Source: Dicaeum eximium (lineage: Eukaryota; Chordata; Aves; Passeriformes; Dicaeidae). Taken from it: a stretch of DNA of 64,000 bases. The stretch lies in contig VWZP01002201.1 in the NCBI GenBank assembly GCA_013396995.1, positions 739,816 through 803,815 on the forward strand, read 5' to 3'. This document shows positions 12,278 through 23,900 of this stretch, one piece after another (within the stretch, counting starts at the first letter, position 1; each line of letters starts with the position of its first letter). The notes below the pieces were generated by a model that was not told where the DNA came from, did no database searches, and was given only the letters and a program-made list of their open reading frames with translations. A program made the translations under genes and the position numbers.

Positions 12278-12287
12278 GTAAATATAG
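12278..12287 (+). promoter_or_regulatory. TNNT3: MEF2-like site in TNNT3 intron 1
   Basis: GTAAATATAG, identical to the promoter copy at 9963-9972 and one base from the MEF2 consensus. E-box CAGCTG and repeated TAATCC words lie within 150 bases, so this may be an intronic muscle enhancer. Function is inferred. Confidence 0.35.
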
Positions 12288-14866
12288 TCCAATTTTGCTG
12301 GCTGCTTTGATGACAGAGTTAGCTATGTGGGTAGTGCTGGCCATCAAAGAGCCCTTCTTGTCTTGGGTGGCTGTAGCTATGACAGTCTGCATTTTGCCCC
12401 TGGCTTTAAGGGACCAGATGGCTTTTGAATGCCATGAAGTGGACAGACACTTTGCTCTTCTTGAAGCTAAACCTTTTTACCTTTCCAGCCAGGGCAGTGG
12501 CAGTCAGGTACTGCCTTAAATGCCAGCTTCTCCTGACAGAGGCACCAAACCTGGCTGAACGTTTGGCCCTTGCAAGGTTGAAATCTGTCATCTTCCCCTG
12601 GATTTTTTGTCCCCCCTGCCCTCGCCTGTGGGGTTCCTTCATCTGGCTCATCTTTGTACAGAGTCTGCCAATGCACTTGTTATTAATTCATTTTATCTGG
12701 GGCCAAGAAATCTCCTCAGGGTTGGGGTCTTATGGTGTTAGGGATGCTGGCATTCTCTCTCTGCTTTTATAGCACACGGACAGATGCCATGCAAAATCCC
12801 ATTCGCGTTCGCAGCGCTTGGATTAACAAATATGGAAGGGGGGTAGGGGAACAGCCAACGTGACAACTCCCAGCAAGATGTCCTTAGAGCTAAATTGGAG
12901 GCGAGATGAGCTCATTCCAATAACTGCTAATGGAAAGCCTGATTGCAAAGGCTCCCATTGACTGCAATTGCCTTGGAAAGAGCAGCGTCGTGCCTGCCCT
13001 GCGCTGAACAGACGCTCACTCTGCCTGCACACAGAGGGCTCTCCAGCTGATTTCTTCACCAGTTAGTGCTGTTACTCTTCTTCTTGCTACAATGAGAGGA
13101 CTTTCCCACAGCCTTTTAAAAGTCCTCTTATATTTTTTTTAGTCCTCCACTTTGGGAAAGCATTTATGAAGGCTTAATCCATGGGAGGATTGGCCATTGC
13201 CCTGAGTCTTTGCAGAATATGTATTTTGGAAGAAGCCAACAGCTGGGCATGAGGCAGGTTCCCTCTGCAGGCTTTTCCTGGAGAAGCTCTGCTGTCCTGT
13301 TGCTTAAACCAACATGCTGTCAAGCATTATTACTAATAGCTAGAATATTTTTTGAAGGCTGAAATGAGACTGCTACCATGCTAGCCCCTGAGGAGATAGC
13401 AAGTGCAGGTTCTTCATCCTGAAGATTTTAGGAAATCTAGACTGAAAAGACCAGGGGAGAGAGACAGCAGTGTTGCAGCATTCAAATAATTAACAGAAGA
13501 AGCAGTGTGAATTGGTGAGCAGAAAAGACTTTTGAAAGCAGAAATTCCTCCCAGACACAAAATTCCCCCTGCTCCCTCTGCCTGGTAGAACTAGAGTCCC
13601 CAGAACTCATCCTTGAGATGGCTGTTGCAGTCAAGGAGTGGGCAACCACAGCTACAAAGTTAAAAGCAGCCTGGGACCAAGAGACCACTGAACCCAAATT
13701 TCATGTGACCTGCCAGTAGATTCCAGCACCTCAGGTCAGGTCATAACACAGACACTGCTAGCACTACTTCCAGGGCAATGCTGAATTTCCAAAAGAGAGT
13801 AAATGAGGAACTAGGAAAAAAAAAGTTGGCTGTTTATCTCTCCTTGCAACATGGGGGTTTTAAATCCTGTTGATGTTAACGTATGGTGCCCAAGGTCACG
13901 GCTGGGGAATGGAGAGAATCCCTTATAGGGCAGGGTTGGAGCCTGTGGGATTACTGCCTTCCTCTGAAATAGAAAGCTGCTGAGCTGCAGTTGTTCCTTT
14001 TGAACCTAAGTCAGCCCACCTGCTCCTTCAAGACATCTCTCATATATCAGCTGAATAATGAAGTCATGAAAGTAGGGGTTTGGGCCAGCAAGGAGAAGTC
14101 TGGCTTTCTAATTTAAGATCTGCTGTGGATCTGGAGAAAGTTTAGGGGGCCTTTCCTCATCTTCTCCCCTGGCCTCAGGGCAGCTGATGCTGTTAGGAAG
14201 GCCAGTGTTGCATTACACAGAAATGGTTATATCAATGTGAACTGCCTAATTAGGCATGTGGCTGGTTTTCATCTTAAACTAATCATCAAATTATTGTTCC
14301 CTCACTCATCAGTTGTATAAACCAGACACACTTTTGGGTGCTGACAAATAAGTACTTATCTCTAGGTTTATTGGTCATTTCAGTTATTTTTGTAACTGAC
14401 TGAGGCTTTGGAGCTGGCACCCTCCCACCTGTGCTAGCACAAAAAGAAGGAAAAATTCCTCTGATCTTGCTGGCGAATGGAAATGTCAGATGGGTGCAGG
14501 AGGACACCCTGGCCTTGCTTGTCTCCCTGAGCTCTGCGAATTTGTAATTTAAAGCTGGGACTAGGCAGCCCCTGGGTCTGCCTGTGGGAAGCAGCTGAAT
14601 TGATGGGATATATTCTTTCCAGATGATCTTCTTCTTCTCCCCTCCCTCTGTCCTCTGACATGGGTGGCAAAGGTTTGTGCTTCTCCCAAAATGTCAGTGT
14701 TGGTGGGGAACTGGTTGGTGTGTGGGAAAGCAGGTGCTTGGCTTTTTTTGTCCTCAAATGTCAATCCATCTGCTTCTGCCTTGGTACTTTTTATGAGGTG
14801 CACTCACTAACAACACTTTTTTTCTTCTTTTTCTTGTTTGTTTTCCTTTTCTTCTCTTTTGTCTAG

Positions 14867-14901
14867 AAACTAACTGCCAACATGTCTGATACTGAGGAAG
14901 T
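14867..14901 (+). CDS. TNNT3: TNNT3 exon 2, start codon
   Basis: After a 40-base pyrimidine tract ending TCTAG, the exon gives 15 UTR bases then ATG at 14882 with A at -3. It encodes MSDTEE plus two bases of V and ends at donor GTAAGT (14902). The start matches the invariant MSD(T)EE beginning of vertebrate TnT. Confidence 0.93.
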
Positions 14902-17900
14902 GTAAGTAGAGAGAAAGTTTCCTGCGTGTTTATCTGCTCAGCTTGGCTCCACACAGCAGAGCAAGGACCTCCCTGCAGGGTGCTGCTCTGTGCTCAGCCT
15001 GAAGCCCCCCGAGGCACTGGGGAAGGGGCATCTTGACTTAGAGTGTCCAAGACCCCTCCCTGTCCAACACAGGACATCCCCCAAACGCCTCCACCCAGCT
15101 CAGCCTGCCCTCTGTGGCTGTGGCACTGCGCCTGGAGGAGGGGGAATAAACCCCACAGTGCAGCAGTTTCTGCCTTGGTTTAACAAATCTGGAGTGGTAC
15201 AACCAAACCCAATGGGGTCATTTGACATTTTTGCATCAGGAGTACAGAGGGGAGATTTTGGGCAGTCATGGGATCAGAGGAATCATGGACAGACCTGCAG
15301 ACTTTAAATAACATTGCATTGGGTTGCTTCAGTGTATGGTTTAAAGCTTGACATCAGTACAGAGCAGGAGAAATACTTACCTGGTTTCAATATCCTTTTT
15401 TCCTCTCTCACAGGGAACAAGGAGAGGGTAAGTCTTAAATCTGTCTGTAATTGCTTCTGTGCAAGCCTGCAACATTTGCTGGCTGTATCAGCTGGTATGG
15501 TTAGACAAATCTGAAGTTTCTTTTTGTGCTCCTGTCTGTCTGGCTGTCACCAGCTTCTGGTGTTTTTACACTCCCTGTAGCACCCTGGCCGTGTCCGTGC
15601 TGCGGGCAGCCTGTGGGGTTTCAGCCCCAAATTGATGCCCCGGTGGGAGGGGACACTGCTGGTTTTTGTAGGGGCACTGCCATCTGCTGGCACTTCATTT
15701 TGAAGCTTCTGTATGCGTAATATATTCTGTTTTTAGAACATAAATTCCCACAATGTTTATAAGCAGTATATACATAGACACTTTTCTTATATGCAGAGGC
15801 CCTCTCTGCTACCTTTTCCCTTCCAATGCACGTGTAACCTTGAGCTTCCATTGCCCAAGGAAAAAATCAATACTTTGTCTTCTTCCCCTTTTTATAACTA
15901 CTCTTTTTTATTTTCAAAGTAATTTAATCTGTTATTTGACTTGCTGGTTTGCAAGTGGCCTCTCAGAAACCATCGTGCCCGGCATCCCTGCGAGCACAGA
16001 GGGCTCTGCCATGGGCAATGTCCTACTGATGTGTCAAGGCTGATGGTTCATTTGTCTGCTTTTTTCCCCCCCCTCTCCCATTTCAATGCAGAGGAGTACG
16101 AAGAAGAAGGTAACAAAAAAAGTGGAACGTAATTTATCTTTCTTTGATTCTTGGTCCTGCTTTTCTCTTGTCTACATTTCACCCTTCTCTTTGGTGCTTG
16201 CTGCTAAAGGCGACCTGAAACACTTGATCAGTAAACCAGTTGGGAAAAAAAAAAAAAATCGAGATTTTTGGGGCTGCAATGTGCAGAGCCTTCATGTTAC
16301 AGTGAAATGGAGTATTTGTATGAGGGATGGTGAAAAAGCTGGGGGCTCAACTGTCCGTAAACTTGGAGCTTTATAGAGCAGGGACTGGTGCAGAGCCCCC
16401 ATAACACATCACTGGTGAAATCCTGCCATTCTTAATCTGGCAGTGTCCACAGATTGCATTTAAATTTTGATATTGAAAAGAAGAGCAGGTTGTCCAGCTC
16501 CTGAGGAGCAGCCGACAGGGCACTGCTGAGGATAGAAAAGGCAAGGCAGAGAACCAACTGGCAAAGATGAAGTTTCTTACCATGCCTTTAGCTGGCAAAA
16601 TGTGATTTGACAAGCTGTGAGAGACAGAGTGCTGATCTGGAAAGATGGAGCATGAAAAACCCTTCTCAGCCAAGGTGTTTCACCTTTTGTAGGCAGCAGG
16701 GAGGAGATGATTTTGGACATGTCTCACTGTCTTTGCTGGGCACTTTTGACACACTGGCTTCAGTTCAGGCAAGTGTAGCTGCCAGATGTCATCCTTCATT
16801 TTCCCAAGGTGTCTGGAACAGAGCTAAGGGCCAAACTTCTGGAATTTCTCCCAGGATCTGCCCTTAGTGCCTAAGGCATCTTCTAAGGAGTCGAAAGGAG
16901 AACCCTTTACTGGTGGTGGAATATTTACACCTGGAATATTTACACCTCACCAGCTCAGAGACAGAGAGTTGTCCCTGTGTAGAAATGTCCATTTTGGGGA
17001 TTTATACACAGTAGTGCTTGCTTTTTTTTTTTTNNNNNNNNNNNNNNNNNNNNNNNNNNNNNNNNNNNNNNNNNGTCATGAATGCCTCCAAGTTGCTGCA
17101 ACAGGCAAATTCCTATCAGTGGTGGTGGGAACAGAGGTGCAACTGTGCTCATGGTGAGAGTAGTTTCTGCTATAAGGTACATTCTCCTTAAGTAACTATT
17201 GCCCCTGGCATTGCTTCTGAAGGGACCAAGGGCTCAAAAAAGGAAAAAGGAAATAGAGACACCAAGTAGGTTGTAGAGCTGCCTCCAGTCATCATCTGTC
17301 TCTCTGGTCCTGCATGGAGTGGCAGAGCCAGGAGGGTGAAGGCTTTCTTCATGCTCCATCCTTCATGTCTTGTCAAATGTCAAAAGAGCAAGCGAAGGGT
17401 GTTGCTCCTACAGACAAGCCTTCCTCAAAGGAAAAGCATTTCTTGCCTTTCTCCTTTCTTTCCTAACTGTCTACTTTTTGTTTTCAAGTTTTTAATGACT
17501 GATATGAAATTAATAGGCAGGTGAATTTCTTTTTAATCTGCATGACTGGCTCCTCTGAGCTGTATCTTCTCTTTGCTCCATACTTTTGCTTGACCTTTGT
17601 GTCTCTTTCTGATTCCATCCATTTCTTTTCCATTTAACTTTTCTCCATCACTTTCTAACCACCTTTTTTTCTCCAGGCCTTAGCTCACCCCAGCACCAGT
17701 TTCTAACAGTTTTCTGTTTTCATTTTCCTGCTTGCTGTTGCTTCTTGTTCCATGACACTTGCCACCTGAAGCTCAGGAAGAAGGTATGTGACATGGCTCC
17801 TGCTTTCTTTCTCTCTCACTGTGCAGGGAGAATGTGTGTGAAAAAATCCAGATCAAATGGTTCATACCCAGGCTCAGGACTCTGTCTTGAGCCACAGACA

Positions 17901-20900
17901 TCAATGCAGTAGAAGACATTGATGTTGTTTATTGAGCTGGTAGAAAATTTGGCCTGTTTGGTTAAAAAAAAAACAAAACAAAACATTTATATGAAATGAA
18001 AAACATTTACATGAAAGAAATAAAATGCATATATATATATATAAATGTGTATAATATACACACATAAATAATTTAAAAAATATACATATATGTGTGTGTA
18101 TATGCATACATGTATACAAAACCAAGCATATATATATATGTTTTATGATATCTTTTTACTGAACTGCTTGACTTATTTGTGGCACAATGGTGCCCACGTT
18201 AGTATTTTAAAGGGAGAGGGACACCCTGCAAGGTTTATGTTCATCTGGTAAAACTCAGGAATGAATTTGTTTGAAATTTCAAAAATTGATAAATGCTGGT
18301 GAAAAATTTTCACCATATGAGAAAAAAAAAATGTAAAGGAAAAGAAATGCAACAGTTTTATTTTTGGTTAAAAATTCACCAAAAGTTGGGTTCAGGGTAT
18401 TTTAGCCAGCTCTAATAAAGAAAAACATATTGGATGCCTTTTTATGTGGTTTTCACTTGTGGTCATACTCCCATATTTCAGTAACATTTATAACCCCATA
18501 ATGTGCCCATAAAAATGTTATTTTTAATTCTCTCTCACCCTGTAATTCCATCATTGTGTACTCTTACCCATAACGGCCTGGGAGCTTGGCAAACCTCAGG
18601 AATGTTCCAATGACATATTTCCTGTTTTAATTTTTCTCCTCCCAATTCTTTTGCTGTGTGACGTTTCCCACCACAGAAGAGGCTCAGGAGGAAGGTAGGT
18701 GCAGCACCATCTCAGCCCTGCTGGCTCCTGCACCTGCAGGATGATGGGCACCTCGATTTTGCAAGGTGGTAGAAGAGAGCAAGAGACAAGAGAAAGATGC
18801 TGGGGCAAACTATCTGCAGGCAGAGGGCTTTTCTTGTCCCTTGCACAAATTTCACTGAGGGTACCCCACATCCCTGAGTATCTGTGCAGATCTGCTCCAA
18901 TTTTGGGGAGGAAGCAATACAGGAAATGTGGATGCCATCCCTTCATCCGAGACACAACCTGCTCTGAGGCTGATTTTTAGCCCTGGGTATTGGTGTGCCA
19001 TGGAATAACTGGGGTCTGGCTAGAAAGGTTTCTATCAGGTGTCAACTGGTTTCTCCTGTGTAGCTTGGCAGATCATGATCAGATGGATTTTGAAGTAAAA
19101 ATCCATCTGTGGTAAAATATGTGCTTGGCCCTATGTTATATAGCACATATGCTATAATACGTCATATTATGTATAAAATATATCATATATCTTATAAGTT
19201 TATAAGGTATAATATATAAAGTGATATATAATATACATAATACTGCAGAATTATAACCATGTAGATGCTGGTAGGTAACCCCAGCTGGCTCCCCACATTG
19301 CACACAGCATTGGTGAGGTGGGACAGACAGGGGGGAAGAGGGGCTGGAACAGAAACTCACCCTTTGCACTCGGGAGGTTTGGGATGTGGTGCTCCAGGTG
19401 CAAGGAGCCAAAGGGTGTGTTGGTTCCATATTTGCAAAGCTTTGTGCTATGGGCATATTTGAAACAGGGGTAAACCTGTCTCTAGAGCCACAATAGACCC
19501 ACTCTGAGCAGTTTGCAGAGTTTTTACAGCATCCAGGTCCAGATGGTTTTACATTTCTTGTATCTGTGTGTGCGCTGGTCACCTGTCTCCATTTCATCTC
19601 CTCCTCTGTTTCCTTATTTTGTACATCCTGTGCTTTTTTTTTTTTTAACCCTCTGCTGCATTCACACACTACTCTTTAGTCTAACTGTTCTCGTTTTTCA
19701 TCTCATTGCTTTTGCTTCCTGCCACATCCCACCTGACGAAGCTCCTCCAGCAGGTACGTGCCATCACCTTCCAAACTGCTCCCTGCTGGCTCCTTGGTGG
19801 TGGTGGTGGGGACTCCAGGGTGTTGCAAGAGGAGCAGTACCAGTTACTTTGCCTTTTTGCTTCTGTTGTCTTTGCTTTCCACATCCCCCTGTGGTGGGCT
19901 CTGCCGCTGGCTAACACGCAGGAATAATCTCAGTGCAGAGTTGGCTCAGTGGTGACCTGGCCTCTCTGCCACCCCTGGCCCGTGCAGGGCTCACCATAAA
20001 GCCCATCTGGACAAGGGCAGGAGCTGTCCTCTAAAACTGGAACTAGACAGAAATTCCAGCACGTGATATTTGAGCTTACTGTGAGATTTTCCCTGTCCAA
20101 TATATTTTTGCTTCTTCCTTCACATGGTGAAGTTGTCTCCCAGCCACAGGTGCCTCAAATTCCTTTCCCCTCCTGACCATTAGCACGTCCTTTACTGGGA
20201 TAAAACTATTCCCTCTGAGCAGAATTTTCAGTCTATGAAGGGTTTTCAGCCTATTTCAGCTCATGTAATAATGTATTTCTCCTAATGTTCCTTTGCATCC
20301 TGTCCCGGGGCTCTTCACACCTAAAGAAGCTCAGGAGGAAGGTATGTGACATGACTCCTGAATTCTTGTCTTTCAGAGTAAGCTCTGGCTTAGCCAGTAA
20401 ACCATAAGATGGTAAAAGGAAACAGGAGTTAGAAATAGACATATTAATATAAACTACAACTTGCCACCACTTTGTTTTTTGTACTGTCTGCCTTCATGTT
20501 CTGTCTTGACATTGAATGCGCTGTCGATGTACGTGGTAATTGTCGCATGAAATAAAAGCTTGAAAAGTGCTGGGAAATGTAAACCTCTTAAAAGGATGAA
20601 TGTTGAAAAGTCTTTTCTCTGAGATTGGTTGGGTCTCCTTGGCAGGCTTCCTTTGGACCATTTGGGGTGGGTCTGGCCTGCAGACTGTGTGCAGAAATGC
20701 TCACGATTGGCTGACATTCTTACAATAGCCTTTCCACACGTCTTTTTTACAGCTTAAACCCTGTGGTATAGAGAAAATGGTGATAAATTCGATGCTTTAG
20801 CTTTGCAAATGATTAAATATGGCATTCTTGTTCTTATAATGGAGTTTCTAGGCCACTGTTTCATGGCAGTGCTTGCAGCCACCCAAAACCTGCTGGCCTC

Positions 20901-23900
20901 AGGTTGTAAATCCACTTGGGCAAGCATCAGGGTTATGAAACAGCGTGCTGCTCCTGGCTTTGGGCAGGACTGCAGGAATGGCTGTATAGGACAAATGTCA
21001 TCTGATATGGCTGCTTAAATCAGCTTTATGTTTTTAATATCTCAGACCATTTGCACCCTCCCTTCCAGTACTGCTTTTGGTGCCCATACTCATTTTATTT
21101 CCTTGCAACGTATTCTTAGCCTTTCCCTCCCCCTCCATTTTGCCCAAGTGAAAAGTTGTTCTGATGTTTCTAACGCTCTCGTCTCCCTTTGCATTTTGCT
21201 CTGTGACTCTTCCCACATGCTAAAGCTCATGAGGAAGGTATGTGCCATGACTTGTGAAATTCCTGTTTCTGTCTGGAGCGGTAACTCGTGCAGGAATTCT
21301 GGAGGTGGTTGAAGATGAGCCGATGCAAAAAATATCCTCTGCACGGTTGCTTTGCTCTCACAGGATGAGCGGTGTGATGAGTAATGAGTACTAACTGCTA
21401 TTTGAAAACAATGCCTGAGGCACAGCCTGGGCACTGCTTGTGTGTTCCCCAGCACCTGATGTCTCTGGCCAGGCTATTCCAATGGACACCAGTTGGTACA
21501 GGGATAGTGTTCCTCAAACCATTTCCTCTGTGCCACACCCCAGGCTTAGAGGTGGGACAGCCGTGTCCTGAGGCAATACTGTGTCCCTCAGCTGGATGCA
21601 CCTCTTCCCCAGTTCCCCTGCCACTGCACAGAGACAGAACTCTCTTTTGCAGCAGGGCATGGAGATGTGGGGAGACTTGCACCCAAAGTCATGAGCGTTT
21701 CAACAAGTGACACAGTGTCATACCAAGTTTTTACTGTTGGGATAAGGACTGGTCTAAGTGGCATCACTTTGGTTGGAGCATATTTGAGAAAAGATGTAGT
21801 GTGTGCTTTTTTCATGACTATTGGGGTATTTCTGGGTTAATGTGCATTATGCAAAAACAGGGGTGGCAGGGTTGTATTTTTACTTGATTTTGTAACTGGA
21901 ACTTAGGCGCAGATCTGGTAAGACAATCTCTGTGATTGGCAAAATAGAAGGTCATGCTTCTTAAAGCATCAGCCTGGCAGCCCAAACCCATTTACCTTTC
22001 AGCTGCCCTGCTGCCTGCCCCTCTCTGCTTGCCCAGCCAGGCTTCCATGAGATGTTTTATCCTGCAGTTACTCCTGGAGAGCAGTAACATGTACTCACCC
22101 TCCCACATTGGTGTGCAGCCCTTCACACCAGAGGTGAAATCCTGGGCACCAAGAAAATCAATGCCAGCTCCTCAGAGCCCATTGATTTCCACAGTGGCTG
22201 GGATTTCTATGCACATGAATAAGAGCAGGTTGTCTATACCCTTTTTGCACATTCAAACTTATGGGTAATGGACTTAATTTAAACACAAGTCATGTTTTTG
22301 TCAGCCAAAGGCTGCAGTGGCATTTGATTTATAACATTATGAATATATATGTTAGGCATCTGCATTTTCCTATTCAAACAACCCTTCCTCTTCACAGTTC
22401 TAATTGACATTCACATGTGCCCTCTATTTCTCACTTAATCTTATTAATGGTTTTTATCCCTTTAACCCCCCTCCACCACCTTGGCTAAGGAAAGTGTAAA
22501 GGTTTTTAATTATCCTCTTTTTCTTGCTCTAATTCTCTTATCTTTCTTTGCATCTCCTTCCCTGCTACTTCCCTTTTAAAGAAGTCCATGAACCAGGTAT
22601 GTGACTTCTGAATTCCTCTGCATCAATCTGAAGGGTTATTGTGTGCTGGAAATTCAGTTCCACTTGGCAATTTCACAACTGGGTCATGTGCTGAATTGGG
22701 ACAAAATGGAAACTTTTCAAGCAACCAAAAAAAAAAAAAAAAAAACACTTTGTTGACAGCTTTTAACTTTTGAAAATTATGGTTTTTATTTAGTTCAAAC
22801 ATTTTGTTCCAACTTTTTTTTCCTCCTCTCTCTTGGAAGATTTCCAAATTTTGAAATGAAAATTCTATTTTAGATGCTTCTGAAGCATTGCCTTTATGGA
22901 TAATGTGGGGTATATATAGCATAATGCAAGAACAAATCTGGAATAAGAAGTTGCCATGAGGCAAAAAGTGGAAAAGTTTTGTTCCAGAGATGTTAATATC
23001 TCTGCAGCCTTTATGGTTGTGAAACTTCTCTATTTTTTTTAACTAAAATCTCAGCTAAATCTATGTGAGTTCTAAAATATTGAAATTTAATTGAAACTGT
23101 GATTTATGCTGGAAAATTTTAACAGTAACTCTAGTATTATACTCAGGAATTCAAAGATGGTGGAAATAAACCTAAAAATCAAATATTAACGATAAACTGT
23201 AACTTGCAGCTTCCTCACACCTTGGACCAGCCATATTTTCCTCATCACTCTGTGATGCACAATAATGAGGATAAAGCTAACTGCTGCATGGGAAATGCAG
23301 TAACATGTTTTGTAGACAAACATCTCAGTGTATGAGCTGCAATAACAGGCGCTTGCCAGACTTGGAGCCATCCTCACAGTGCGTCGGGATGTTTGTTACC
23401 TGCAAAAACAGAAACTGAACTTGCAGTGTCCCCTAAACTGTCTGTGGAGATTATTCTGTGCCGTTTGGAGTAGCTTTGTTAAAGCAGGCACACCTCAGCA
23501 GGCTTCCAGCCCAGCTGTATCCCTCTGCTGTCCACAGAGGGAGAGCAGCTCAGAGCAGATTGATGCTTTTGCCCAGGCTGGAGTGAGGTGAAAGCTGATT
23601 GATTTTTACATGACTTAACACTTCAACATTCATCTCTTCACTGCTTCTCATGTCTCTCATGGCTTCTTGTTTCATACCCTTCTCTTATCTTTTAAATCGT
23701 ATTCGTTTTTGTCTCTTAATCTGCACCCAAGGTTTTTCTGACTTTGATTTGCACAAGCTGAAGGTCATTGCTTCCATTGGAGCTGCTTTGCCTGCCTCTG
23801 TACCTCTTTTCCATGATATTTATTGAACTGCTACTCACTACCTGAGAGCTGGTTCTCTAGCACTGACAGATGTATGAGCTTGAAATTTGTGCAAAACACA

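Larger units (their letters stand above)
10293..14866 (+). other. TNNT3: TNNT3 intron 1 (4.6 kb)
   Basis: No coding exon is recognised here. It contains a short CR1 3' end (11131-11257), a second MEF2-like GTAAATATAG (12278-12287) in a stretch rich in TAATCC and CAGCTG motifs (about 12.1-12.4 kb), and a long pyrimidine tract leading to the exon 2 acceptor at 14866. Confidence 0.6.
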
